From Hymenobacter sp. UV11 (GTDB lineage: Bacteria; Bacteroidota; Bacteroidia; Cytophagales; Hymenobacteraceae): a DNA stretch of 64,000 nucleotides. The DNA lies in contig NZ_SRII01000011.1 of assembly GCF_004684095.1 (NCBI RefSeq), positions 124,001 to 188,000 of the forward strand, written 5' to 3'. This document shows positions 49,328 through 57,484 of this stretch, one piece after another; positions within the stretch are counted from its first letter, which is position 1, and each line of letters begins with the position of its first letter. The notes below the pieces were generated by a model that saw only the letters and a list, made by a program, of their open reading frames with translations, did no database searches and had not been told where the DNA came from. Both the position numbers and the translations under genes were made by a program.

Positions 49328-49585
49328 AATATTCAGGTTACGCTGGCCCGTATTCAGGTGCCTAAGCCCGCCGGGGCTGCCAGCTACCTATGGAAGCAAA
49401 CCGGCGAGCGGCAGTTTCGCCGGGTGCGGGTGCGTACCGGGGAAGGCACGGCGGCCACCGTGCCCGTGCTGGCCTGCCTGCAGCCCGGCGACTAGGTGGT
49501 AGTGGCCGGCGCGTAGTTACTGAAAAGTGAGCATAGCCTGCGCCAAGGAGCTACCGACGACCACATGAGCGGCATAGCCATGTAG
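49328..49585 (+). pseudogene. RND adaptor (CusB-like) C-terminal remnant
   Basis: The frame reads IQVTLARIQVPKPAG, then YLWKQTGERQFRRVRV, then PVLACLQPGD, TAG (49493-49495), VVVAGA, TAG (49514-49516), LLKSEHSLRQG and DHMSGIAM before a TAG at 49583. It matches the end of the adaptor at 54721-56088 (YVWQQLNANNFRRLKV, VVVSGAYLLESEYALYQG, then DPMGGMDPNM). The N-terminal half is missing except a short strand. Several stops make it non-functional. Confidence 0.7.
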
Positions 49586-49761
49586 CAGCCCCCTATCGGA
49601 TGCACTACCGCTTCGGGCTACGACTCAGCCTTTTTACTCATCCCCTATACAAGCTTCTAACCTCCTGCCTAGCTACGGGTAACCGCCTCCTGATTACCGG
49701 CTGCACCGAGCACGACCACCCCAGCCAGGCGCAATTGGAAGCCGCCGCTACCTAAGCCACC

Positions 49762-49884
49762 ATGCCCGCCGACAGCACCACCGATGGCACGGTCGTTACC
49801 CACACCTGCCCCATGCACCCAGAAGTAGTAAGCAGCCAGCCGGGTGAGTGCCCCAAGTGTGGTATGAACCTAGTCCAGAAGTAA
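49762..49884 (+). CDS. CPMHP mini-protein (heavy-metal-binding domain), probably decayed lipoprotein
   Basis: An ATG-started frame of 40 codons encodes MPADSTTDGTVV, then THTCPMHPEVVSS and ECPKCGMNLVQK, a complete heavy-metal-binding domain. The same frame upstream reads LLITGCTEHDHPSQAQLEAAAT followed by a TAA, so a lipoprotein with this domain was probably cut by one stop. The residual ORF could still give a small domain if translated, but I expect it is a relic. It belongs to the debris of a cus-like operon at 49.2-49.9 kb. Confidence 0.45.
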   Translation: MPADSTTDGTVVTHTCPMHPEVVSSQPGECPKCGMNLVQK

Positions 49885-50165
49885 GCCGGGCGCCAGGTGC
49901 TTTTGCCCGGCTATCATCCCGTAACTCCTGACTTATCCTTGTGTTTGCATGTTTTGGGCAAGCTACCCGGCTAGCTCCGGCCACTTGTCCAAAACATGCG
50001 ATTTATTGACTCAACCCGGCAAAACGGACTACTAAAGCCGGGGTATACCAACTGGCGGCTTTCCACTTTATCAGGGCTCGTACTCCGGGCCATTTCGGTC
50101 GGTTGTAAGGGGTTGCTAAAGCCCCGACGACTGTTTTATCACCATTCTCCGCTATTCCAACTTGT

Positions 50166-52775
50166 ATGAATACGTTCTTCGCTACTCCTCTGGCTGTCCG
50201 TTGCTGGCTGCTGGTGCTGCTCGGGCTGGCCGGACTGCCGGCACGGGCACAGTCTGATACGGCTGTCTACCACCTCACCATCCGCCAGGAGCAGGTAAGC
50301 AAAGCCGGTAAACCCGTGCCGGCCATGACCATCAACGGCGGTATTCCCGGTCCGACCATTCGCTTTAAGGAGGGGGGCTACGCCGTTATCTACGTCAAAA
50401 ACGAGATGGCCGTGGAAACGTCGGTGCACTGGCACGGGCTGCTGGTGCCCAATTTCTACGACGGCGTGCCCTACCTGACTACCCCACCCATTAAGCCGGG
50501 GCAGGAGTTGAAGTACGAATTTCCGCTCAAGCAGGCCGGCACCTATTGGTACCACTCCCACACCATGCTGCAGGAACAAAGCGGCGTGTACGGCTCCATC
50601 GTGATTGCACCTAAGCACGAGCGCCTGACCTACGACAAGGACCTGGTGCTGGTACTCTCGGACTGGACCAACCAGCAGCCCAAAAACGTGTTGCGTTTCC
50701 TCAAGCGGGGCTCCGAGTGGTACAACATTCGCAAGGGTACGGCTACCCCCCTCAACCGCGTCATTGCCCGCGGAGCCTTCGGGGCCCAGCTCAACTTCTG
50801 GAAGCAGCGCATGGAAGGCTTCGACATTGCCGACGTGTACTATAATGCCTTTCTGGTGAATGGGCAGCCGGTGCAGCAGTACCCCGAGTTTAAGCCCGGC
50901 GAAAAAGTACGCCTGCGCATTATCAACGGCTCGTCCTCAACCCAGTTCTGGATGACGTTTGGGGGAGAAGACCCGCTGCTGGTGGCCGCTGACGGTCAGG
51001 ACGTGGTACCGGTGAAGCACAACAAAACCTTTATTGCGGTAGCCGAAACCTACGATTTCCTGGTGACCGTACCGGCCAACGGCCAGCTGGAATTCCGGGC
51101 TATGGCGCAGGACGGCTCTGGCACCACCTCGGCCTACCTGGGTACGGGACCGGTGGTGGCCGCTCCCGTGCTGCCCAAGCCGGACAAAATCGGGTTGATG
51201 CAGCAGATGGCCAAAATGGACATGCGGATGGGCGCGCCCGCTCTCAAGTTTCGGCCCAACCACGTCGACCCGCAGCAGATGAAGGCTAACTGGGGGATGC
51301 AGATGGGTAAGAAAGGGAAAGACGGCGGGATGAGCGGAATGAAGGGCATGAAGATGGACGGCCCGGGCGGCATGTCGAAAGGCCCGAAGCTCGGGCCCGC
51401 TGCCGGCCCGGCCCCTATGGCTACACCCACCGACACCATGCCCGCCGGCCAACAGATGCCAATGGCCGGGATGCCGATGCGCCACGACCGGCGCCCGGCC
51501 GCCCCGGCCGCAAAACCGATGAAAATGGCCGACGGCACTGACATGGCCGGCATGAAAATGCCCGGCGCCGACGCCCAGCAGGCCGGCGTGAAAACTGGCA
51601 CTGACGCGGGTATGGCCGGCATGAAGATGGACGACGCGCAGACGGGCAATATGCAGCCGGACGACGTGAAAATGGCTGGCAAGAACATGAACGGTGCGGG
51701 CGGTGATGGCAAGATGGCCGGCATGGATATGTTCTCGGAGTATGGCTATGATTACCTGCGCGCGCCCCAGAAAACAATTTATGCCGACACCATACCCGTG
51801 CGTGAGATTCTACTCAACCTGACCGGCAACATGCAGCGCTACATCTGGAGCATGAATGGCGTGCCGCTGTCGTCGGCGGATAAAATTCCCATTCGGGGCA
51901 ACCAGATTACCCGCATTACCTACAACAACCTGACGATGATGCACCATCCCATGCACCTGCACGGGCACTTTTTTCGGGTCATCAACGAAAACGGCGAGTA
52001 TTCGCCCCTCAAGCATACGGTGAACGTGCCTCCCATGAAACAGGTGACCATTGAGGTGCTGGGCAACGAGTACGGTGACTGGTTTCTCCACTGCCACATT
52101 CTCTACCATCTGGTGGGCGGCATGGCCCGCATTGTGAGCTACGACACGCCTCGTGACCCGCGTCTGAAAGGCTTCCCGGTGAGCAAGCTGCTGCGTGAAA
52201 CCAACCAGTACTACACCTGGGGCCGCCTTGATGCTGCCACGCACCAGAGCACGCTGAACTTAGTCTCGTCCAATGTCCGCAACCAGTTCAACCTGAGCGT
52301 GGAATATGGTTGGAATCGCAACATGGAAACGGAGGTTACCTACGAGCGCTACCTCTACGACTACCTGCGCGTGTTCGGGGGCGTGAACGTGGAGAACTTC
52401 CGAAAACGAATGATGTCGCCCGCCACAGAACAGGTGAACGGCAAGGTGGTGATTAAAACTACCACCACGGCCGTAGTCGGCCTGCGTTTCCTGACGCCCT
52501 ACCTGTTCAGCCTCGACGCCCGCATCGACAACCAGCTGCGCCCGCGCCTGAGTTTGGGCCGCGAAATCATGATTTTTTCCCGGCTGCTGGCATTCGGCTA
52601 CTACGAGTACCAGGCTGATTTTGGCTGGGTAAACAAGCTGGAAAACAACCGCAGCTTCTCCAAGGAAGTAGTCTGGAACACCGGCCTGGAGTACATGCTT
52701 TCCCGCAACTTCTCCCTCATGGGTAGCTACGACAACCGCTTTGGCGGCGGCGGCGGCCTAACGGTGCGTTTCTAA
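50166..52775 (+). CDS. CopA-type multicopper oxidase with Met-rich insert and C-terminal barrel-like region
   Basis: Protein of 869 residues with a signal peptide (to ARAQ). The oxidase has complete sites: H88-W-H90, H130-S-H132, H594-P-M-H597-L-H599-G-H601, and H642-C643-H644 with H648 and M653. A Met/Gly/Lys/Asp-rich insert (about 380-530: GMKGMKMDG, MPMAGMPM, GMKMDDAQ) lies between the second and third cupredoxin domains and likely binds Cu(I). The last 170 residues (FNLSVEYGWNRNMETEVTYERY onward, ending GGGLTVRF) look like an outer-membrane barrel. Same plan as the gene at 38299 but without the DUF2231 domain. It oxidises Cu(I) in the periplasm or at the outer membrane. Confidence 0.92.
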   Translation: MNTFFATPLAVRCWLLVLLGLAGLPARAQSDTAVYHLTIRQEQVSKAGKPVPAMTINGGIPGPTIRFKEGGYAVIYVKNEMAVETSVHWHGLLVPNFYDGVPYLTTPPIKPGQELKYEFPLKQAGTYWYHSHTMLQEQSGVYGSIVIAPKHERLTYDKDLVLVLSDWTNQQPKNVLRFLKRGSEWYNIRKGTATPLNRVIARGAFGAQLNFWKQRMEGFDIADVYYNAFLVNGQPVQQYPEFKPGEKVRLRIINGSSSTQFWMTFGGEDPLLVAADGQDVVPVKHNKTFIAVAETYDFLVTVPANGQLEFRAMAQDGSGTTSAYLGTGPVVAAPVLPKPDKIGLMQQMAKMDMRMGAPALKFRPNHVDPQQMKANWGMQMGKKGKDGGMSGMKGMKMDGPGGMSKGPKLGPAAGPAPMATPTDTMPAGQQMPMAGMPMRHDRRPAAPAAKPMKMADGTDMAGMKMPGADAQQAGVKTGTDAGMAGMKMDDAQTGNMQPDDVKMAGKNMNGAGGDGKMAGMDMFSEYGYDYLRAPQKTIYADTIPVREILLNLTGNMQRYIWSMNGVPLSSADKIPIRGNQITRITYNNLTMMHHPMHLHGHFFRVINENGEYSPLKHTVNVPPMKQVTIEVLGNEYGDWFLHCHILYHLVGGMARIVSYDTPRDPRLKGFPVSKLLRETNQYYTWGRLDAATHQSTLNLVSSNVRNQFNLSVEYGWNRNMETEVTYERYLYDYLRVFGGVNVENFRKRMMSPATEQVNGKVVIKTTTTAVVGLRFLTPYLFSLDARIDNQLRPRLSLGREIMIFSRLLAFGYYEYQADFGWVNKLENNRSFSKEVVWNTGLEYMLSRNFSLMGSYDNRFGGGGGLTVRF

Positions 52776-52854
52776 CACCTAAAGCGGAAGCTCCCGCGAC
52801 GCTGGCCCCGGCTTATTGGTGGGGAAGTGCAGGTAGTGGTTGCGTCTACTAGTA

Positions 52855-52877
52855 AACGCCCGGCTAGGCCGGGCGTT
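52855..52877 (+). terminator. Terminator after the second oxidase
   Basis: AACGCCCGGC at 52855-52864 pairs with GCCGGGCGTT at 52868-52877, followed by more T (GTTTTTTTAT). A standard intrinsic terminator. Confidence 0.85.
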
Positions 52878-52941
52878 TTTTTATGCCTCGTTGTCACCAG
52901 CTAGCCCTAAAAATACACTCGGGAGCCAGGGCCGCCAAAAA

Positions 52942-53054
52942 GGAGAGCCTCGAAAAGGGTGGGGCAGTCGGGACTGTAGTTGAAGCGATGTTTCCTCTCC
53001 CTTTACTTAGGCCAACCAAGTAGCAGGGTTACCCTACGCTTTTTGAGGCTCTCC
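52942..53054. mobile_element. 113-bp miniature element (copy B)
   Basis: GGAGAGCCTCGAAAAG at 52942 is inverted at the right end (CTTTTTGAGGCTCTCC to 53054) with one mismatch. The interior carries GTGGGGCAGTCGGGACTGTAG, which recurs at 54654. It has no coding capacity and is most likely a MITE. It lies in the otherwise empty stretch 52878-53208. Confidence 0.6.
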
Positions 53055-53208
53055 AAATCTCATGAGGGCTATCTATTTTAAGTGGGATTGTCGAAAGAGC
53101 GCAACAGTTGATGCGGCCGGGGCGTAACGGGCGGGCATTTAAAGGGTCGCGGGGACTCAAAGCGGGAGGAGCCAGCCGCCCGGCAGCCGCATTTAGTAGT
53201 TCAGTAAA

Positions 53209-53871
53209 CTAAATTTCCTGTTTTACTTCCCCACATGTCGGCATTTTGCGGCCCAGGTAGGGATTGCGGATTTCCATGGTCTGGCTAAGCCAATAAGCGC
53301 CTTTCTTTTCGTTAGCCATGGGGCAATAGTCCACGTAGAGTTTCTGCGGCCCGTAGCCAAATGCTTTGACAGTTTTCACCATGACCGTCGAGAGAAAAAC
53401 AAAACTCAGTCGCTTGGCCTGGTCTTTTTCAGCGGCTTTATACAACTTCAGGTGGGTCATCAAAAACCCTTTCTTCTCTTTCCAGAAGGCGGCTGCCTCG
53501 CCCCCGAGTAGGGTATCGGGCGTTTGTTGCAGCAGCTGCGTCATCTGGTTGGCCTGTTTGTCCACTTCTTGGGCATTGTCGGCGACAAAGGCATCCTTCA
53601 TGGCTAGGTAAGTTGTTACCACCGGAACAAACCGGGTCTTAAACGCAGAAGGTAGGTTGTCCCGGAAAACCATATTCGTGCCCTGCAGCATGTCATCTAC
53701 CCCCATCTCCGTGGTTTTGGGGTCCGTACCGGGCACCCGGCCCGCTACGTTATCAGGGTTCTTGTAGGTGTCAGACGTCGGCACTTTGCCTTTCTCCTGA
53801 TTACAGCCTTGAACCACAAGGGTGACCGTTAGTAAGAGGGCGGACCAAGCGGTTGATTTTGAGGGTTTCAT
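53209..53871 (-). CDS. DUF3347 lipoprotein (copper-associated)
   Basis: Lipoprotein of 220 residues (LVVQGC). The DUF3347 domain spans about 65-210: VVTTYLAMKDAFVADNAQEVDKQA, LMTHLKLYKAAEK, and the closing YVDYCPMANEKKGAYWLSQTMEIRNPYLGRKMPTCGEV. The CPM motif and C-terminal Cys are conserved in this domain, which occurs with or fused to CusB adaptors and probably binds Cu(I). It is the last gene of the minus-strand efflux block. Confidence 0.85.
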   Translation of the reverse strand: MKPSKSTAWSALLLTVTLVVQGCNQEKGKVPTSDTYKNPDNVAGRVPGTDPKTTEMGVDDMLQGTNMVFRDNLPSAFKTRFVPVVTTYLAMKDAFVADNAQEVDKQANQMTQLLQQTPDTLLGGEAAAFWKEKKGFLMTHLKLYKAAEKDQAKRLSFVFLSTVMVKTVKAFGYGPQKLYVDYCPMANEKKGAYWLSQTMEIRNPYLGRKMPTCGEVKQEI

Positions 53872-53927
53872 ATTCGGTGAAGCTAGTAGTGGCGTAAGGG
53901 GTGGTCCAGGGAAGCAGCTTATGCTAC

Positions 53928-54185
53928 CTACCAGCGCAGGGGCTGCCCGTCTTCGCGGGCTAGTGTATGCTCTTCTACGTCCTGGGCTTTTTCGGCCACG
54001 ACGGGGTCGGCAATCTGCTTTTCGCCGCGCACGGCGCCGCCCAGCACCAGGCCCGCGCTGACGAGGACAATGTCTTTAATGGTGTATTGGCCCGCGAGGG
54101 TGGGAGCGAAGGGCATCAGGTTGAACACCCCCGTGGAAAAAGTAAGGCCGGCGAAATGGCGCCAATCAGTTGGAGCAGCAATCAT
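53928..54185 (-). pseudogene. DUF417-like membrane protein, C-terminal fragment
   Basis: The 85-codon frame reads FSTGVFNLMPFAPTLAGQYTIKDIVLVSAGLVLGGA, which fits the end of DUF417 (YkgB-type) membrane proteins, usually about 150-200 residues long. The first helices are missing, so it is probably a truncated gene. It lies between the 117-residue protein and DUF3347, in the same orientation. It could still encode a one-helix protein. Confidence 0.5.
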
Positions 54186-54188
54186 TTT

Positions 54189-54542
54189 TTAAGACGGGAT
54201 GACTTCCATTTCTTCAATGTTGAACTTCTCGTTGGACAGAGCGACGGCAAACCGGCTGATGTGCCGCGAAAAAGCATCGGCCGTTAACACCAGCTTAAAC
54301 TTTTGCACGAGGAGCTTTTTCCCGGATGGGTTGGGAGGCGGCGCTTGCAACCGGTCCCGGGCGTAGAGCGTGAGCGTAAACCGGCCGGCTTCGAGCGAGA
54401 TTTTCAGGGTTACCGGCTCATGGCGCGCCGGGTCAAAGCGGGCAAACACCTGAGCAAAGGAGGCAAACCGGCCATCGAGAAAATTCAGGGCCGCGTAGCC
54501 GGTCAGGTCGTGCGCGCGGGTTTCGAAAGGTTGGTGTTTCAT
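54189..54542 (-). CDS. Hypothetical protein, unknown
   Basis: Protein of 117 residues, soluble and without a signal. It begins MKHQPFETRAHDL and contains YAALNFLDGRFASFAQVFARFDP, VTLKISLEAGRFTLTLYA and ISRFAVALSNEKFNIEEM, giving an alternating strand/helix look. I do not recognise the family. It is 3 bp upstream of the DUF417 fragment and in line with the minus-strand efflux genes, but a dispersed repeat lies between it and the adaptors, so it may be a separate unit. Confidence 0.55.
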   Translation of the reverse strand: MKHQPFETRAHDLTGYAALNFLDGRFASFAQVFARFDPARHEPVTLKISLEAGRFTLTLYARDRLQAPPPNPSGKKLLVQKFKLVLTADAFSRHISRFAVALSNEKFNIEEMEVIPS

Positions 54543-54568
54543 GCTGGGAATGGTATCAGCCCGCGGCC

Positions 54569-54640
54569 TTAAAAGATGTAGGGGTCGAACGTGCCGTACG
54601 ATTCCCGAATTTTTCCTTTCGGCAGGGTCAGCGCCATCAG
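54569..54640 (-). pseudogene. C-terminal gene scrap
   Basis: About 23 codons read LMALTLPKGKIRESYGTFDPYIF to a TAA. The upstream part is cut off at 54641 by the dispersed repeat. The family was not recognised. Confidence 0.35.
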
Positions 54641-54686
54641 GAGAGTATCAAAAGTGTGGGGCAGTCGGGACTGTAGTTGAAGCGAT
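54641..54686 (+). repeat. Dispersed element end (copy C)
   Basis: GAGAGTATCAAAAGTGTGG and the following bases match copy A (1143) at its start and copy B (52942) for about 31 bases from GTGGGGCAGTCGG. It truncates the gene scrap to its left. No matching right end was seen before the adaptor stop at 54721. Confidence 0.55.
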
Positions 54687-54720
54687 AGAAAAGAGCGTGA
54701 GAGAATACGGAGCGGGCCTG

Positions 54721-56088
54721 CTACATCTTCATGTTAGGGTCCATGGCGGGTGCTTTCTTTCCCTCCGCACCTGGTTTTTTCATGTCCATGCCGGGCATAT
54801 TGGGGTCCATGCCGCCCATGGGGTCGGCGCCCTGGTAAAGGGCGTATTCGCTTTCAAGCAGGTAGGCGCCGCTCACGACCACTTTGGTCCCGGCGTCCAG
54901 GCCCCCGGTGATGGCCACGGTCTGGTCAGTTTCAGAGCCAGTGGTGACTTTGAGGCGGCGAAAATTGTTGGCATTCAACTGCTGCCACACGTAGCTGCCC
55001 TGGCTGTCGCGTAGGACCGCGTCCTGGGGCAGAGCCAGGGCCGTGCTGCTGGGGCTGGCCAGGTTCACGTTGGCCTGCATGCCGGGCTGTAGCTGCCCAT
55101 CAGGGTTGGCCAGCTGCACCCGCAGCAGCGTCACCTTGCTGTTGCCTTGCAGCTCGGGGCTCAGGAAGACCACCTTGCCGGTGTAGGCGTCAGCGAAACC
55201 CGCCACCTGCACCTGCACAGACTGCCCCAGCCGGATGCCGGCCACCTCCCCGGGGTAGAGCTGGGCTTCCACCCACAGCGAAGAGAGGTTGGTGAGCGAG
55301 ACGAGTAGCGTGCCCTCGCCCACGTACTGCCCCTCCGTGACACCCACTTCCTGCACCAGTCCGGCCTGCGGACTGTAAAAGGTGAGCGCCGGAGTGGGCC
55401 GGCCGGTAGCCGCCAGCGTGCGCAGTTGCCCAGACGACATTCCCAGCAGGCGCAGCTTCTGGCGGGCCGCTTCCACCAAGCGCTCGTACTGGTTTACGTT
55501 TTCGCCCACCGCCCGCTGCTGAGCCAGGCTGAGCAGATACTCCTGCTGCAGGGCCTGCAGCTGCTCGCTGTAAATAGACACGAGGGGCGCGCCCCGGCGA
55601 ATAGGCTCGCCCGTTTGCCGCACGAACAGGTGCTCGACGCGCCCGCTCACGCGGCTGCTGACCGTACTGGTCTGGGTGGCGTCGGCGGCCAGAGTGCCCG
55701 TGAGTAAGGTGCGCGCCCGTTCCGTCCCCGTTCCTAAGGCTTCTACCCGAATGTTGGCCAGCTGAATCTGCTGGTTGGTGAGCATGACTTCGGGCGCGGG
55801 GGGAGCCCCTCCGCCGGTGCGCTGGCTGGCCGGGACCACGGGGGCGGCGTGCTTGGTAGCTTTAACCAGGTCCATGCTGCAGATGGGGCACTTGCCGGGT
55901 CCCTCTTCGTGCACCTGCGGGTGCATGGGGCAGGTGTAGTAGCTACTGTCGGCGGCGTCGGTTTCGGCTTTTGCAACCGGCTTGGCTTTCTGGCAAGCCG
56001 TCGCCGCGAAGCCGAGCAGGGCCACGAGCAGCAACAGCAGCCGGTACCGGCGCCCCGGCGCCCCGCGCAGAGAAAGGAAGTTAATCAT
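54721..56088 (-). CDS. CusB-type adaptor with CPMHP domain and Met-rich tail
   Basis: Protein of 455 residues. The lipobox-like AATAC is followed by a heavy-metal-binding domain (YYTCPMHPQVHEEG, KCPICSMDLVK), then the adaptor body (RVSGRVEHLFVRQTGEPI, GLVQEVGVTEGQYVGEGTLL, VQVQVAGFADAYTGKV, ALPQDAVLRDSQGSYVW) and a Met-rich C-terminus (GGMDPNMPGMDMKK, ending DPNMKM). It starts inside the end of the adaptor gene at 56081 (8-bp overlap), so the two are translationally coupled. Its two metal-binding ends suggest it captures Cu(I) and hands it to the pump. Confidence 0.93.
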   Translation of the reverse strand: MINFLSLRGAPGRRYRLLLLLVALLGFAATACQKAKPVAKAETDAADSSYYTCPMHPQVHEEGPGKCPICSMDLVKATKHAAPVVPASQRTGGGAPPAPEVMLTNQQIQLANIRVEALGTGTERARTLLTGTLAADATQTSTVSSRVSGRVEHLFVRQTGEPIRRGAPLVSIYSEQLQALQQEYLLSLAQQRAVGENVNQYERLVEAARQKLRLLGMSSGQLRTLAATGRPTPALTFYSPQAGLVQEVGVTEGQYVGEGTLLVSLTNLSSLWVEAQLYPGEVAGIRLGQSVQVQVAGFADAYTGKVVFLSPELQGNSKVTLLRVQLANPDGQLQPGMQANVNLASPSSTALALPQDAVLRDSQGSYVWQQLNANNFRRLKVTTGSETDQTVAITGGLDAGTKVVVSGAYLLESEYALYQGADPMGGMDPNMPGMDMKKPGAEGKKAPAMDPNMKM

Positions 56089-57484
56089 GATAGTCGGTTT
56101 TTGACGTTTGGACGAAGCCTTCGCTGTCCACTAAGAATTGGGCGTTAGCCGCCACCTGGTCCTGGGCGGTTACGCCCCGCAGCACCTGGACCCGGTCGGC
56201 GCTGCGCAGGCCGGTTTGCACGGATACGGCGCGAAAAGCGCCTTCCGCACGCACGAAAGCCACCTGCCGGTTGCCCAGGTCCACCACGGCGGCGCGGGGC
56301 AGCCACAGGCCCCCGGCCGGCGCTACCTGCACGGAGCCGGTCAACAAAATGCCGCTGCGCAGCCGGCCGCCGGGGTTGGGCAGGTGCACCCGCACGGCCC
56401 CGGTGGTTTGCCCTTCGCGAAAGAAAGGCTCCACCAAATCGATGCGGGCGGGAATGGGCTTGCTCGCGCTGCCTTCGGGCAGTACGCGGATGGCCTGGCC
56501 CACGCGCAGCCCGGCCAGCTCGTCGGGCCGGGGCTCGAACACGCCCCACACCTGCTCAGTGTTCACCACCCGGAACAGGGTTTGGCCCGCCGCCACGTAG
56601 CTGCCTTCTTTTAGCTCCAACGCGGATTGGGGCATCGTCGAACCCGGGACGGAACCAGCGTCCGCGGCCCCTTGCCCCATCTCACTGCCTCCACCCATGC
56701 CGCTGCCTCCACCCATGCCGCTGCCAGCGGCGGGCGCCGGGGGTGGTGCCAGGGCCCCCATGCCGGGCGCGGCCTGGGCCGGCTGCTCCACCACGTAGCC
56801 CGTGTAGGGGCTGTAAATGGCCACCTGGTACTGCGGCTTATGGGTGCGGATAACCTGGCTGATTTGGCCGTCGGTCAACCCCAGCAGGCGCAGCTTCTGG
56901 CGGGCCCCCTGCAGCAGGGTGCGGTTTTCGGCGTCGTTGGTCAGGATGAAGAGCAGCTCTTGCTGCGCCGTGACCAGCTCGGGGCTGTAGACTTCCAGCA
57001 GCTTCTGGCCCTTGGTCACGGGCTGGTAGTTGTAGCGGATGTAGAGCTTTTCCACCCGGCCGCCGAAGCGGGCGGCGATGGATTCGTTGCGGCGCACGTC
57101 GTACTCAACCCGGCCCGGCAGGGTCAGGGTTACTTGTGGAGCGGTGGTCTCCGGCTGTACCGTGGCCTGGGAAGACACCACCGTGGCATCGGGCGACTGC
57201 AGCAGGTTCTGCAGCGGCTCGCCCGCCGAGGCCTGCGCTGCTCCATCGGCTTTGGGCTTTTTCACCAGGTCCATGCCGCAGATGGGGCATGAGCCGGGGG
57301 CATCGCGGATAATCTGCGGGTGCATGGGGCAGGTGTACAGGTCCCCCGCGGTGGCTTCCGTGGCAGGGGTAGTCGTAGCGGTAGCCTCGGGGTTCTTGCC
57401 CCCCTTTTGGCAGGCGCCCAGCAGCAGGGCCAGGGGCAGGACCAGCAGCAGGGACCAGCGGCTATTGTTCCAGCTCTTTTTCAT
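56081..57484 (-). CDS. CusB-type adaptor with CPMHP domain, first of tandem pair
   Basis: Protein of 467 residues with a lipobox (LLLGAC) and a heavy-metal-binding domain (LYTCPMHPQIIRDA, SCPICGMDLVKK). The adaptor body contains GRVEKLYIRYNYQPVTKGQ, YSPYTGYVVEQPAQ, GMGGGSGMGGGSEMGQG (a short Gly/Met repeat insert), LKEGSYVAAGQTLFRV and LWLPRAAVVDLGNRQV. It starts inside the TolC gene (23-bp overlap) and is followed by another adaptor. Having two different adaptors suggests a mixed adaptor ring in the pump. Confidence 0.92.
   Translation of the reverse strand: MKKSWNNSRWSLLLVLPLALLLGACQKGGKNPEATATTTPATEATAGDLYTCPMHPQIIRDAPGSCPICGMDLVKKPKADGAAQASAGEPLQNLLQSPDATVVSSQATVQPETTAPQVTLTLPGRVEYDVRRNESIAARFGGRVEKLYIRYNYQPVTKGQKLLEVYSPELVTAQQELLFILTNDAENRTLLQGARQKLRLLGLTDGQISQVIRTHKPQYQVAIYSPYTGYVVEQPAQAAPGMGALAPPPAPAAGSGMGGGSGMGGGSEMGQGAADAGSVPGSTMPQSALELKEGSYVAAGQTLFRVVNTEQVWGVFEPRPDELAGLRVGQAIRVLPEGSASKPIPARIDLVEPFFREGQTTGAVRVHLPNPGGRLRSGILLTGSVQVAPAGGLWLPRAAVVDLGNRQVAFVRAEGAFRAVSVQTGLRSADRVQVLRGVTAQDQVAANAQFLVDSEGFVQTSKTDYHD

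Noticed and set aside
51300..51750. CRISPR-like or tandem DNA array in the Met-rich region
   Set aside because: The periodicity is at protein level (Met-Gly-Lys units) inside a long ORF; spacing and sequence vary and there are no constant repeats with unique spacers.
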